Assembly: GCF_001601815.1 (NCBI RefSeq)
Contig: NZ_LUKG01000012.1
Coordinates: forward strand, 16,470 to 64,733
Reading direction: 5' to 3'
From: Flavihumibacter sp. CACIAM 22H1
GTDB lineage: Bacteria > Bacteroidota > Bacteroidia > Chitinophagales > Chitinophagaceae
DNA length: 48,264 nt
The position numbers and the translations under genes were made by a program. The notes under the pieces were generated by a model. It was given only the letters and a program-made list of their open reading frames with translations. It was not told the DNA's origin and did no database searches. Shown here piece after piece: positions 33,643-42,971 of the stretch. Positions within the stretch are counted from its first letter, which is position 1; each line of letters starts with the position of its first letter.

Positions 33643-36417
33643 CTACCGCATCCCAATCCCAGATAGCTTCATTGCTGGCTTTGGTGGCAAGCAGGTAGCG
33701 TTCATTACTGATCCATAATTTTCAGCCGCCTGTTTGTTTTCAATAATCATCGTTAACAGATGGGTAAGACGGCTTAAAACGGCCATTTCTTCTTCAGTAG
33801 GTTGCCGGGCATCGAGGAAATAAATGGAAAAGGTTCCCAGTACTTCATTGCCCGAACTGATCATGGGAATGGACAGGGTTGCTTTGATTCCCAGTACTTC
33901 GGCTCCTTGTTTGGTAGAGGTTGCCAGGTCAGAGTTGACCACATCGTTGATAGCCACGGGCTGGCGACTAACAATGGCTCTTCCGCAGGTAGTGAGTTCC
34001 GGATCAAGCGGCGTGCTTTGCGTAAAGTCCCAGAATAACTGAGGCAAACTTGGCGCGGCCAGCAAAACCGCATCGCGCAGGTTATTTTTTGCCAGGCAAA
34101 CTGCGCAATAAAACCGATCGCTGATAAGCTCTACTCCTTTCAATAAATGGGCCGCCAGTTCTTGCAAACTGGCCGTAGAACCGGCATGCATTTCAAGCAC
34201 CTGCTTTTCCAGTTGCAGCAGGTGTTCCTGTTTTTTCCGGTTGGTAACATCTTTAAAATAAATAAAAAGTCCTTCATCATAGGGAAAGGCACTTACATCA
34301 AACCAACTGCGCAGCACATCTATGCGTTGTTCATACCGAATGGTTGAATGTTGCCGCATTGCTTCTTGCAGGGAGTGGTAACTAACCGATTCCAGGGTAT
34401 TTGGAAATAGTCCCCACAAATTGGAACCTACTACCAGGTTATTGTTATGCAGCAGGGCTTCCTGGGCCACTGCATTAAACATGGTAATTTTGAAACTGCG
34501 GTCCACGGCAATAAACCCATCAGTAATACTATGCAACATGCCGGTGATCTGGTCGGAATAATGCTGTAAGGTTTTTTCAATCTCAATGTATTCGGTAATA
34601 TTCCGAAGACTCAGAATTATACCCGGGATACTGGACGTAGTAAACCCTGATGCGGCTTTTAGCTCCATCCACAGCCAGGTAGCTTCCATATTCCGGAGCC
34701 GGATCCTGAGTATCAGATCCGGGTCTTCAGCCAGCAGCACTTTTTTAATGGCATTGTCAAAATGAATAATATGGTCGGGATGTACCAGCTCCCGGATGGG
34801 TTTACCCAGCCAGTTTTCAATTGTAAAACCCAGTTGCTTTTCGAAGCTGGGAGATGCGTTCAAAAGCAACCCTTCCTTTGAAACCACCCATACTATATCC
34901 AGCGAATTCTGAAAAAGTGCCTTAAACCATTCTTCGCTTTGCCGTAGTTTTTCTTCAGAAATTTTACGGTCGGTAATATCCCGGCTATTGGTTTGAATAT
35001 AGATCAATTCTCCATCTTCCATAATTGGTTTGGAAACCGATTCCAGCCAAACATATTGCCCATCTTTCCTGCGATACCGGTATTGAATAGATGGGGCGTC
35101 AATTCCTTTGCTATTATTCTCATGCGCCTTACGTACCACGTTTTCGGCATCGTCTGGATGAAAAAATGAATAGGGCGATTTTCCTATTAATTCATCGCGA
35201 TCGTAACCCAGGATAGATTGCACCGAGGGCGATATATAAATATATTCACCATCGGGGCGGTGCAGGCAAATCAGGTCTCTCGAATACTCTGCCAGGAAAC
35301 GAAATTTTGCTTCGCTTTTTGCCAATTTAAGCGCCGCATTTTTTTGACTACGTATATCCTTTGCCGTTACATGTATTCCATCCGGTTCACCGTTTCTGAA
35401 AATTAGCCGGGAGCTGATTTCTACCGGGATGCGTTCACCTGATTTAGATATTAATTCTGATTCGTAAAATGTAACAATCTTATATCCTTCTCTTTTGATA
35501 TTGCCCTGCTCAATAGCCTGTTCCAGTTTTTCTGGTGCGAAAAAAATATGAGGCGACTGGCCAATTATTTCTTCCTGTTCGTATTCCAGTAATTCGGCGG
35601 CTTTCCGGTTAAAGGAGCGGATACGGATATCGGGGTCCAGGGTATAAATAATATCGTTGGCGTTCTCGAATAAGTCGCGGTAGCGGAGTTCGCTTTCGCG
35701 CAGGTTATTTTCCAGTTGCTTTTGTTGTGTACTATCGGTTATCACTACAATCATTCCGGCAAATGATTTGTCGGCAAAGCGTACCGGCATAAAGCGGCAT
35801 ACAAACCAATTGGCCTGGTCGGGGGAGGCATATTCAACTGAAAATTTCAGCTGACTGTTTCTGGCCTGCCGGTAGGCATCCAGCAGTTTATCCCCAACTG
35901 GGGCCGGAAAGCCAGCCAGTACTTCTTCCAACTCCTTTCCTAAAAATGCAGCAGGTGGCAGGAAGAGTTTATTCACATCGTCCACCCAAAAATTAGTGAA
36001 CCGGCCTTTATCATCCAGTTCAAAAACTATATCGTGGAGGGAGGATAAAGTGCGTTCAATTTCGTTCAACCGGTTTTCTGACTCATTTTTTTCAGAAACC
36101 GGGAAACCATACCATTGATAGCCATCGGCTTGCGGAATAATGGTCCAGTACAGGGGAAATAAAATTCCGGCATCCATCCGAAGCGATGCCCTGAAATGAA
36201 CGGGTTGCCTGGTTTGGGTGGCAAAGCGGAGTAAGGCGCTTGCTTTTGAATCGAGGTGCAGTAAATCATCCAATCGGTTTCTTCCTGCCTGCAGGGCATT
36301 GGAGAGTTGGCTTATTAAACCCGGACAAATACTTATTACCCTCGATTGCTCATCGGAAAAAAGCTGGTAGCTGGTTTGTTCCTGTTGTAAGGGAGGCATG
36401 GCAGCGAGGGTGTGCAT
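33643..36417 (-). CDS. Sensor histidine kinase, N-terminal part (multi-PAS and GAF), split by frameshift
   Basis: I choose ATG 36417. The upstream ATG at 36459 lies inside the terminator hairpin of the preceding gene, so its first residues are not real. From 36417 there are 924 residues, including the last 24 or so after the frameshift, which are out of frame. The order is: an N-terminal region, five PAS domains (about residues 118-234, 243-358, 370-486, 495-613, 622-728; markers include NDIIYTLDPDIRIRSFNRKA, GEYIYISPSVQSILGYDRDEL and TDGFIAVDRSFKITMFNAVA), then a GAF domain (about 751-898). There is no membrane segment, so it senses an intracellular signal. The frame is lost at the A-run 33719-33722, just before a sixth PAS. 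Confidence 0.88.
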   Translation of the reverse strand: MHTLAAMPPLQQEQTSYQLFSDEQSRVISICPGLISQLSNALQAGRNRLDDLLHLDSKASALLRFATQTRQPVHFRASLRMDAGILFPLYWTIIPQADGYQWYGFPVSEKNESENRLNEIERTLSSLHDIVFELDDKGRFTNFWVDDVNKLFLPPAAFLGKELEEVLAGFPAPVGDKLLDAYRQARNSQLKFSVEYASPDQANWFVCRFMPVRFADKSFAGMIVVITDSTQQKQLENNLRESELRYRDLFENANDIIYTLDPDIRIRSFNRKAAELLEYEQEEIIGQSPHIFFAPEKLEQAIEQGNIKREGYKIVTFYESELISKSGERIPVEISSRLIFRNGEPDGIHVTAKDIRSQKNAALKLAKSEAKFRFLAEYSRDLICLHRPDGEYIYISPSVQSILGYDRDELIGKSPYSFFHPDDAENVVRKAHENNSKGIDAPSIQYRYRRKDGQYVWLESVSKPIMEDGELIYIQTNSRDITDRKISEEKLRQSEEWFKALFQNSLDIVWVVSKEGLLLNASPSFEKQLGFTIENWLGKPIRELVHPDHIIHFDNAIKKVLLAEDPDLILRIRLRNMEATWLWMELKAASGFTTSSIPGIILSLRNITEYIEIEKTLQHYSDQITGMLHSITDGFIAVDRSFKITMFNAVAQEALLHNNNLVVGSNLWGLFPNTLESVSYHSLQEAMRQHSTIRYEQRIDVLRSWFDVSAFPYDEGLFIYFKDVTNRKKQEHLLQLEKQVLEMHAGSTASLQELAAHLLKGVELISDRFYCAVCLAKNNLRDAVLLAAPSLPQLFWDFTQSTPLDPELTTCGRAIVSRQPVAINDVVNSDLATSTKQGAEVLGIKATLSIPMISSGNEVLGTFSIYFLDARQPTEEEMAVLSRLTHLLTMIIENKQAAENYGSVMNATCLPPKPAMKLSGIGMR
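33719..33722 (-). other. Frameshift site in the sensor kinase gene (homopolymer)
   Basis: On the minus strand the sequence reads GCTGAAAATTATGG. In the upstream frame it continues to a TAG after about 24 unrelated residues. Adding one A to the run gives an uninterrupted PAS domain (QAAEKLWISNERYLL...) that joins exactly to the C-terminal open frame. A single missing base in a homopolymer is therefore the simplest explanation; it may be a real mutation or a sequencing error. Confidence 0.85.
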
Positions 36418-36437
36418 TCTTAAAATTACACAAAAAA

Positions 36438-36457
36438 GGTCTGCCCGAAGACAGACC
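36438..36457 (-). terminator. Rho-independent terminator of the SurA-like gene
   Basis: Minus-strand stem GGTCTG / CAGACC with an 8-base loop, followed by TTTTTT. It lies 28 bases past the SurA-like stop codon and just upstream of the kinase start. Confidence 0.75.
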
Positions 36458-36484
36458 ATCTGCTGATTTCATTAGAATATTGTA

Positions 36485-37843
36485 TTACTGGTTCTTCGTG
36501 ATGCTGTTCATCCAAATACCCAGTTGGGTACAGGCAGTAAATTGGGGATCGATAACCAGGTGAAAGGTGGGGATCTTGCTTTTAAACCATTTATCAACGG
36601 CTTCCATCTTTTTAATTTCCAGCGCACGATCCGCTACCTTGTTATAATCATCTTTCAGGTTTTCGCGGTGGGGTTCGGTACGGGTTTTCAGGTAAATTAA
36701 CCGTACCCCTTTTTTACCTCTTTCATCGGTATAGACCAATGGTTCACTGAAGCTGCCGGGATTTAATCCTTTTAAAGCCACCACCATATCTTTGTCGAGT
36801 TGGTCGATGGTGCAATAAGAACCCTGGCCGCATTGTTTCATACCGCCGGTAAATTTGGATTCGTCGGATTCGCTGTATTTCGAAACAGCGGCCCCAAAAT
36901 CGTATTTATTGGCCAGCAGGTCATTACGCACAGAATCCAGTTTGGTTACAGATTCAGCCACTTCGGTATCTGTAATGGCAGGGATACGGAGAATATGGCG
37001 TACCGTAGCATCGTCGCCGGCCCGGTTTACCATCTGGATGATGTGATAGCCAAATTTGGATTTAAAAACAGGCGAAACCTGGCCTTCTCTTAAGCGAAAC
37101 GCATTGGAAATGAAGGTAGGATCCATTTGTTTTTCCGTGCGGTTGATCTGGTACATACCCCCGGTATTTTTGCTCCCCGGATCATCGGTATATAAACTTG
37201 CCAGTGTTTCAAATTTGGCCTTACCTGACTCAACCTGCTGTTTGTAATCGTTCAGTTCTTCAATAGCATACAATTCCAGATCACGGCTGGCTTTCGGGTA
37301 CACAACTATTTCCCCGATCTCCAGCTCGCTTTCATAGAACATTAAGCTGTCGGTAGGAATTTTATCAAAATACTCTTTTACTTCTGTGGGGGTAATTTTG
37401 ATACTGGCAACAATTTTATTCCGCATTTGCTCGGCCAGGCGGCGTTCCCTGAAATTCTGGCGAAAATCTTCTTTGATCTGGTAAACTGTTCTGCCGGCAA
37501 TCTGCTCCAGGGCTTCTTTGGAACCGTACATTCCAATAAACTGGCGGATCTGGTTATCGAGCATTCCATCAATTTCTTCCTCACTAACTACCAGGGAATC
37601 TTTTTCGGCCTGCAGTACCATTGCTTTTTGAGCCAGGGCTTGCTCCATAATAAAACATTCTGCATTTTCAGGTACCTGCTGCCCCTGGCGCTGTGCATCC
37701 AGTATAGCATTTCTTATATCTGATTGAAGAATGATTTTATCACCTACCACACCCACAATTTTATCCGCCACCACTTTACGGGTTTGTGCCTGACTACCTG
37801 TTGCTAACAGCCCCAGGAGTATTGTAAAAAGGAATTTCTGCAT
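36485..37843 (-). CDS. SurA-like periplasmic peptidyl-prolyl isomerase (parvulin/PpiC)
   Basis: 452 residues with a signal peptide (MQKFLFTILLGLLATGSQAQ). The SurA N-terminal helical domain is visible (KIVGVVGDKIILQSDIRNAILDAQRQGQ...MEQALAQKAMV, EEEIDGMLDNQIRQF). Two parvulin domains follow: about 175-275 (ELEIGEIVVYPKASRDLELYA, PGSKNTGGMYQINRTEKQMDPTFISNAF, SPVFKSKFGYHIIQMVNR) and about 280-380 (DATVRHILRIPA, KFTGGMKQCGQG). SurA proteins escort outer-membrane barrel proteins across the periplasm. It lies directly downstream of infB, but a 13-bp inverted repeat separates them, so it may have its own control. Confidence 0.93.
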   Translation of the reverse strand: MQKFLFTILLGLLATGSQAQTRKVVADKIVGVVGDKIILQSDIRNAILDAQRQGQQVPENAECFIMEQALAQKAMVLQAEKDSLVVSEEEIDGMLDNQIRQFIGMYGSKEALEQIAGRTVYQIKEDFRQNFRERRLAEQMRNKIVASIKITPTEVKEYFDKIPTDSLMFYESELEIGEIVVYPKASRDLELYAIEELNDYKQQVESGKAKFETLASLYTDDPGSKNTGGMYQINRTEKQMDPTFISNAFRLREGQVSPVFKSKFGYHIIQMVNRAGDDATVRHILRIPAITDTEVAESVTKLDSVRNDLLANKYDFGAAVSKYSESDESKFTGGMKQCGQGSYCTIDQLDKDMVVALKGLNPGSFSEPLVYTDERGKKGVRLIYLKTRTEPHRENLKDDYNKVADRALEIKKMEAVDKWFKSKIPTFHLVIDPQFTACTQLGIWMNSITKNQ

Positions 37844-37864
37844 AATCTCGGTAATCCTATTAAA

Positions 37865-37895
37865 GTTAACACAGGAGACCAGCTCCTGTGTTAAC
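37865..37895 (-). terminator. Inverted repeat between infB and the SurA-like gene (terminator or attenuator)
   Basis: A perfect 13-bp stem (GTTAACACAGGAG at 37865-37877, CTCCTGTGTTAAC at 37883-37895) with a 5-base loop, 47 bases after the infB stop and 21 bases before the SurA-like ATG. On the minus strand it is followed only by TTTAAT, a weak T tract, so it may be a partial terminator or a site that sets mRNA ends between the two genes. Confidence 0.55.
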
Positions 37896-37942
37896 GGTTC
37901 TATTATTTAACAAAGCGATAAGAGTCTGAGCAGCGTCTGCTC

Positions 37943-40900
37943 TTACAAGGTTCTTTTCACTTCTTCTTCTTCGATTGCCACAATGGTATCACCCACCTGG
38001 ATATCGCTGAAATTTTTAAGTGTAAGACCACACTCGTAATTATTGTTCACTTCTTTTACATCGTCTTTAAATCGTTTCAGGCTGCCGAGTTCCGCAAAGG
38101 CGCCTTCTGTTCTGGGATAAATAAGTACCCCATCGCGGAAGAGGCGGACTTTGCTGTCGCGTTTGAGTTTTCCTTCTGTAACAAAACAGCCTGCAACGGT
38201 TGCTTTGTCGAATTTGTACACTTCGCGTACTTCCACGGTGGCCACTTCTTTTTCCTGCACCTTGGGTTCCAGCATGCCTTCCATAGCGCTCTTGATTTCC
38301 TCAATGGCGTTATAGATGATGGAATAGGTTTTGATCTGAACACCTTCGTTATCAGCCAAGCGGGCTGCCTGCGTAGAGGCCCGCACGTTAAAGCCGATGA
38401 GGATAGCATCGGAAGCGGTTGCCAGCAATACATCGCTTTCGGTAATAGCGCCTACGGCTTTGTGTACCACGTTTACGGCAATTTCTTCCGTGCTGAGTTT
38501 GATCAGGGAATCGGAAAGGGCTTCCACCGATCCATCCACGTCACCTTTGATAATGAGGTTAAGCTGTTTAAAGTTACCCAGTGCCAGTCGTCGTCCGATT
38601 TCATCCAGGGTAATATGTTTCTTCGTGCGTATTCCCTGTTCGCGCAGAATCTGTGCTCTTCTGCTGGCTACTTCTTTTGCTTCGGACTCATCTTCAAATA
38701 CGCGGAAGGTTTCACCTGCCTGCGGCGCACCATTCAGCCCGAGGATCAATACCGGGGTAGAAGGGAGAGCTGCGTCCAGTTTTTTGTTCCGCTCATTGAA
38801 CATGGCTTTAACCCGTCCAAAATACTGGCCCGATACTACCAGGTCGCCCTGTTTTAGGGTACCATTCTGAACCAGTACAGTAGCCACGTATCCGCGTCCT
38901 TTATCCAGTGATGCTTCGATAATGGTACCGTTGGCTTCCCGGTCGGGGTTGGCTTTTAGTTCCAGCAATTCGGCTTCGAGCAGAATTTTTTCCAGCAGCA
39001 GGTCTACATTCAACCCGCTTTTGGCACTCAATTGCTGGCTCTGGAATTTACCACCCCATTCTTCTACCAGGATGTTCATACCAGCTAATTGCTCGTATAT
39101 TTTCTGCGGATTAGCGCCGTCTTTATCGATTTTGTTGATGGCAAAAATCATTGGTACACCCGCTGCCTGGGCGTGGGAAATAGCTTCCCTTGTTTGCGGC
39201 ATCACCGCATCGTCGGCTGCCACCACAATTACCGCAATATCAGTAACCTTGGCACCACGTGCACGCATGGCCGTAAAGGCTTCGTGCCCGGGTGTATCCA
39301 GGAAGGCGATTTTTTTGTTATTCGGAAGGTCTACGGTATAGGCACCGATGTGCTGTGTAATACCGCCGGCTTCACCACCTACCACATTGGCGTTCCGGAT
39401 ATAATCGAGCAGGGATGTTTTACCATGGTCAACGTGGCCCATGATGGTAACAATCGGCCAGCGCGGTTTCTGATCTTCCGGATCGTCCACAATTTCCTCT
39501 TCATCCATGGCATCGGCATCATCCACCCCGATAAACTCCACGTTGAAGCCGAATTCGCTGGCTACCAGTTCAATTACTTCTGCATCAAGGCGCTGATTGA
39601 TGGATACCATCATACCCAGTCCCATACATTTTCCGATCACCTCGGCATAACTTACGTCCATCAGGGCAGCCAATTCGCTTACACTGATAAACTCGGTTAC
39701 CTGTAGTGACATATCCTGTGCTTCCGCGCCTTCCATTTCGGCCATACCGGCACGTTTTTCGCGCAGTCGACGGGTTTTCATACCCCGTCCGCCTTTCTGG
39801 TTTCCGCTACCACCGGCCATTTTAGCCTGTGTCTGGCGTATTTTTTCCTGGATTTCTTTCTGATCAATTTCTTTTACCTCGCGTGGCTGGTTCCGTTGGT
39901 GTGCACCACCGCGGTTGCCACCGCCTTGCTGACCACCGCGTCCGCCCTGATGGCCACCCTGGCCGGGGCGCTGGAAGCGGTTACCACCTTGTCCCTGGCC
40001 ACCTTGCCCCTGACCACCACGGAATCCACCTCCCTGTTGCTGGCCACTGGCCTGCTGGCGGGTAATATTTTCACCTTTTTTATCAATCGGAATACGTTTC
40101 CGCTTGCGTTTTTCATCCTGGCTGGCATTTCCACCCGGACCGGCAGCTGCCGGCTTCGGCCGCGTATCACTATCTACCGGTAATTGGATTTTACCCATGA
40201 TTTTCGGCCCGGTTAGTCGTTCTGCCTGTATATTTTCAATTGCCGGCGGCTGTTGCACCGCTTCTTCAGGACCGGTAACCGGTGTTTCGGGTTGTTTTAC
40301 CGGGGCGTTTTCTTCTTTTTTAGCAATAACCGGCTGCTCCGTTTCTTTAGGCGCCTCTTTTTCTGGTGCCTTAGGTGCTTCTTTGGGCTCCTGCTTTTTT
40401 ACCAGTTTCTTAGGACGGGTAGACGAGTCAATGGCAGACAGGTCAATTTTGTCTATGATCTTCGGCCCTTCAATAGCCGGGCTGCTGGGTTTAACGGGCT
40501 CTTCTGCGGGTGCCGGCTCCTCCTGTTTAGGTTCAGGCTTTTCTTTCGGAGCAATTGGTTCCGGCTGTGCAGGAACTTCCGCCACCACCGGTGTAACGGG
40601 CAGGGTCAGCTCTTCCTTCACCGTTTCTTTCGGCTGTTCCTTTACAGGCTGTTCAGCTTCAACTGCAGGTGCAGCTTCTTCCACCGCCGGTTTTTCGGCA
40701 GGGGCTTCTGTTTTCTTAGTTTCCTTACGGAAGAGCAATTCTTCTTCTTCTTTCTTCTTCTTTTCCTGCACACTGCCTTTGGGCAGGTCGATCTGATCGC
40801 TCTTGATCTTAGCCACTTTATCTCCCTGGAACTCTCGCTGCAAGGCATTGTACATGTCCTCAGTGAGTTTGGAAGTGGGTTTCAGTTCATCGCGATCAAA

Positions 40901-40993
40901 ACCTTTGCTCACCAGAAATTCTACGAGGGTGTCCTTCCCAACGTTAAATTCCTTGGCGGCGGCCATCAATCTAGGTGTTGTTGTTTCTGCCAT
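37943..40993 (-). CDS. infB: Translation initiation factor IF-2
   Basis: 1016 residues, at the long end. The N-terminal helical domain ([28 protein letters not shown]) is followed by a Lys/Glu/Pro-rich linker (about 75-300), a Gly/Gln/Arg-rich stretch (about 314-370) and a second IF2_N domain (about 425-490). The GTPase domain has G1 GHVDHGKTS (519-527), G3 DTPGHEAF, G4 NKID and G5 SAKSG; then domains II-IV, ending at the fMet-tRNA-binding region. It places initiator tRNA on the ribosome. It is downstream of nusA with a 56-base gap holding a small hairpin (GTCTGC/GCAGAC, 41007-41023). Confidence 0.97.
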   Translation of the reverse strand: MAETTTPRLMAAAKEFNVGKDTLVEFLVSKGFDRDELKPTSKLTEDMYNALQREFQGDKVAKIKSDQIDLPKGSVQEKKKKEEEELLFRKETKKTEAPAEKPAVEEAAPAVEAEQPVKEQPKETVKEELTLPVTPVVAEVPAQPEPIAPKEKPEPKQEEPAPAEEPVKPSSPAIEGPKIIDKIDLSAIDSSTRPKKLVKKQEPKEAPKAPEKEAPKETEQPVIAKKEENAPVKQPETPVTGPEEAVQQPPAIENIQAERLTGPKIMGKIQLPVDSDTRPKPAAAGPGGNASQDEKRKRKRIPIDKKGENITRQQASGQQQGGGFRGGQGQGGQGQGGNRFQRPGQGGHQGGRGGQQGGGNRGGAHQRNQPREVKEIDQKEIQEKIRQTQAKMAGGSGNQKGGRGMKTRRLREKRAGMAEMEGAEAQDMSLQVTEFISVSELAALMDVSYAEVIGKCMGLGMMVSINQRLDAEVIELVASEFGFNVEFIGVDDADAMDEEEIVDDPEDQKPRWPIVTIMGHVDHGKTSLLDYIRNANVVGGEAGGITQHIGAYTVDLPNNKKIAFLDTPGHEAFTAMRARGAKVTDIAVIVVAADDAVMPQTREAISHAQAAGVPMIFAINKIDKDGANPQKIYEQLAGMNILVEEWGGKFQSQQLSAKSGLNVDLLLEKILLEAELLELKANPDREANGTIIEASLDKGRGYVATVLVQNGTLKQGDLVVSGQYFGRVKAMFNERNKKLDAALPSTPVLILGLNGAPQAGETFRVFEDESEAKEVASRRAQILREQGIRTKKHITLDEIGRRLALGNFKQLNLIIKGDVDGSVEALSDSLIKLSTEEIAVNVVHKAVGAITESDVLLATASDAILIGFNVRASTQAARLADNEGVQIKTYSIIYNAIEEIKSAMEGMLEPKVQEKEVATVEVREVYKFDKATVAGCFVTEGKLKRDSKVRLFRDGVLIYPRTEGAFAELGSLKRFKDDVKEVNNNYECGLTLKNFSDIQVGDTIVAIEEEEVKRTL

Positions 40994-41049
40994 TCGTACT
41001 TATTGCGTCTGCCCCATGCAGACCTTATTTTGTTTTCTTTGTTCGAAAC

Positions 41050-42297
41050 TTATTCTTTTTCGAATTCAGCCTGAAGCACTTTCTTCACATCTTCAATTGT
41101 TTCACGCTCCAGGTCAGTTCTTCTCTCTAGTTCGTCCACTGTAAGATCCAAAACGCTGCGTGCGGTATCGCAACCAATGCGTTTTAATTCATCAATGATC
41201 CATGTTTCGATTTCGTCGCTGAATTCATCCAGGTCGATATCGTATTCTTCGGGTTCTCCCTCATTATCGCGGAATACGTCAATAGTCAGGCTGGTCAATT
41301 CCTGTGCCAGCTTGATATTCACGCCCTTACGACCAATGGCCAGGGATACCTGGTCAGGTTTAAGGAAGACATTCACATGGTGCTTTTCGTTGTCCAGTTC
41401 CATACTGGTAATCTTGGCCGGTGTCAGGGCTCTTTGGATGAGGAGCTGCTGATTATTGGTGTAGTTGATCACATCTATGTTTTCGTTCTTTAATTCCCGA
41501 ACGATACCATGGATGCGGCTTCCTTTCATACCCACACAGGCCCCTACCGGGTCAATGCGGTCGTCGTAGGATTCTACCGCTACTTTGGCTCTTTCGCCTG
41601 GTTCGCGGACAATTTTCTTGATAACTATCAATCCATCAAAGATCTCCGGTACCTCAATTTCAAGCAATTTAGCTAAGAAAGACGGACTGGTGCGCGATAA
41701 AATGATTACGGGTGAATTATTTTTTAATTCCACCTTTTTTACAACGGCCCGGATGGTCTCCCCTTTTTTGAAATAATCCTGCGGAATCTGCTCGCTTTTG
41801 GGCAGAATCAGCTCATTTCCTTCCTCATCCAGCAGCAGAATTTCCTTTTTCCAAACCTGGTAAACCTCTGCATTAATGATTTCTCCGACCCGATCGCCAT
41901 ATTTTTTTACCAGTACATTCTTTTTCAGGTCACTGATCCGGCTGGCAAGGGTTTGTTTGGCAGCCAGGATAGCCCTGCGGCCAAAATCCAGGATCTCCAC
42001 TTCTTCGTACAATTCTTCCCCAACTTCGTAATCGGGTTCAATTTTCCGGGCTTCCGAGTAGGCGATCTCGGCCAGTGGGTCTTCCACGGCGCCATCGTCT
42101 ACAATCATCCGGCGGCGAATGATCTCAAGGTCCCCTTTTTCAGCGTTCACGATTACGTCAAAATTCTCATCACTTCCATATTTCTTCCGGAGAAGGGTTT
42201 TGAATACGTCTTCAACTACTTTCATCATAGTCGGACGATCAATGTTCTCCGCCTCTTTAAAATCCTGGAATGCTTCAATCAAATTGATACTTGCCAT
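41050..42297 (-). CDS. nusA: Transcription termination/antitermination factor NusA
   Basis: 415 residues. The N-terminal RNA-polymerase-binding domain (MASINLIEAFQDFKEAENIDRPTMMKVVEDVFKTLLRKKYG) is followed by the S1 domain (about 130-200; GEIINAEVYQVWKKEILLL, KVELKNNSPVIILSRTSPSFLAKLLEIEVPEIFDG) and the two KH domains (RAKVAVESYDDRIDPVGACVGMKGSRIHGIVRELKNENIDVI; VSLAIGRKGVNIKLAQELTSLTIDV). There is a short acidic C-terminal region with no long repeats. It controls pausing, termination and antitermination. The gene is 11 bases after rimP, in the conserved rimP-nusA-infB order. Confidence 0.97.
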   Translation of the reverse strand: MASINLIEAFQDFKEAENIDRPTMMKVVEDVFKTLLRKKYGSDENFDVIVNAEKGDLEIIRRRMIVDDGAVEDPLAEIAYSEARKIEPDYEVGEELYEEVEILDFGRRAILAAKQTLASRISDLKKNVLVKKYGDRVGEIINAEVYQVWKKEILLLDEEGNELILPKSEQIPQDYFKKGETIRAVVKKVELKNNSPVIILSRTSPSFLAKLLEIEVPEIFDGLIVIKKIVREPGERAKVAVESYDDRIDPVGACVGMKGSRIHGIVRELKNENIDVINYTNNQQLLIQRALTPAKITSMELDNEKHHVNVFLKPDQVSLAIGRKGVNIKLAQELTSLTIDVFRDNEGEPEEYDIDLDEFSDEIETWIIDELKRIGCDTARSVLDLTVDELERRTDLERETIEDVKKVLQAEFEKE

Positions 42298-42308
42298 AGT
42301 AGTGTTAT

Positions 42309-42779
42309 TTAGAATACTACCTGAATTTTTGTTTGTTTTATATGCTCAAATAAGAGGGAGTGGGTAATCACTTCCTTTTTTTTGTTTTTCCCTTTTGTTT
42401 CTTCCACTACACAACCATCTTCGGTTACTTCCAGCAATTTCCCGGTGAGATGGCTGCCATCCAGGAGGGTGATGTCTACCATCCTGCCGATGTTTTTCTT
42501 GTACTGCCTCCAAAGTTTCAGCGGCTCATCCAGGCCCGGCGAGGATACTTCCAGCGAAAAATCACCTTCCGGAAACCAGCCCGCTTCTTCAATTTTCTTG
42601 TACAGCGCCCGGTTAAAATTGATACACCTGGCAATGGAAATGCCCGAATCAGCATCCAGGAATACTTTGAAATTATTGGTGGGTTTGATTTTCACTTCCA
42701 CCAAAAAGCAATCCTCGTCTCCTTCCAGCAGTTCCTTCATGAACTGCGCTACTGCCTGGATATACGTTTCATTTACCAC
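42309..42779 (-). CDS. rimP: Ribosome maturation factor RimP
   Basis: 156 residues if started at the GTG at 42779 (VVNETYIQAVAQFMKELLEG...), which matches the family's usual length (about 150-160). The ATG at 42935 would add about 52 unrelated residues and lies upstream of the promoter, so I reject it. N-terminal domain: CFLVEVKIKPTNNFKVFLDADSGISIARCINFNRALYKKIEE; then LEVSSPGLDEPLKLWRQYKKNIGR, the RimP signature; then an Sm-like C-terminal domain (VDITLLDGSHLTGKLLEVTEDGCVV). It is needed for 30S subunit maturation. It is the first gene of the rimP-nusA-infB operon. Confidence 0.9.
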   Translation of the reverse strand: MVNETYIQAVAQFMKELLEGDEDCFLVEVKIKPTNNFKVFLDADSGISIARCINFNRALYKKIEEAGWFPEGDFSLEVSSPGLDEPLKLWRQYKKNIGRMVDITLLDGSHLTGKLLEVTEDGCVVEETKGKNKKKEVITHSLLFEHIKQTKIQVVF

Positions 42780-42810
42780 ACTGCCTGATTTGTCAATTTC
42801 GAAAATAGAA

Positions 42811-42834
42811 GAAGGGAACGCTTCCGTTCCCTTC
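42811..42834 (-). promoter_or_regulatory. Hairpin in the rimP operon leader
   Basis: A perfect 10-bp inverted repeat (GAAGGGAACG at 42811-42820, CGTTCCCTTC at 42825-42834) with a 4-base loop. It sits between the predicted transcription start (about 42849) and the GTG start of rimP (42779). On the minus strand only a modest T tract follows (TTCTATTTTCG), so an attenuator, an RNA-stability element or a protein-binding leader are all possible. Confidence 0.6.
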
Positions 42835-42854
42835 TCTTGCTTCTTTTTCCGATG

Positions 42855-42887
42855 CAAATGTAAGGTAAAACATGCATACGATCCAAA
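42855..42887 (-). promoter_or_regulatory. Promoter of the rimP-nusA-infB operon
   Basis: On the minus strand TTTG (-33, 42887-42884) and TACATTTG (-7, 42862-42855) are separated by 21 bases, the spacing expected for Bacteroidota housekeeping promoters. The predicted start of transcription, near 42849, is downstream of the ATG at 42935, supporting the GTG start for rimP. Confidence 0.65.
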
Positions 42888-42971
42888 TGTGCTGCTCCCC
42901 GGTGCTGCGCCTGATCGGAAGGGCAAGATTAACAAAAATGATCTGGCCAGAGGTTGTACCTTTACACGGCT

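Noticed and set aside
36418-36459. ATG at 36459 as the start of the sensor kinase
   Set aside because: These bases form the terminator hairpin of the preceding gene; the residues they encode do not belong to any PAS domain.
42780-42935. ATG at 42935 as the start of rimP
   Set aside because: The extra 52 residues are unlike RimP, lie upstream of the promoter, and cover the leader hairpin.
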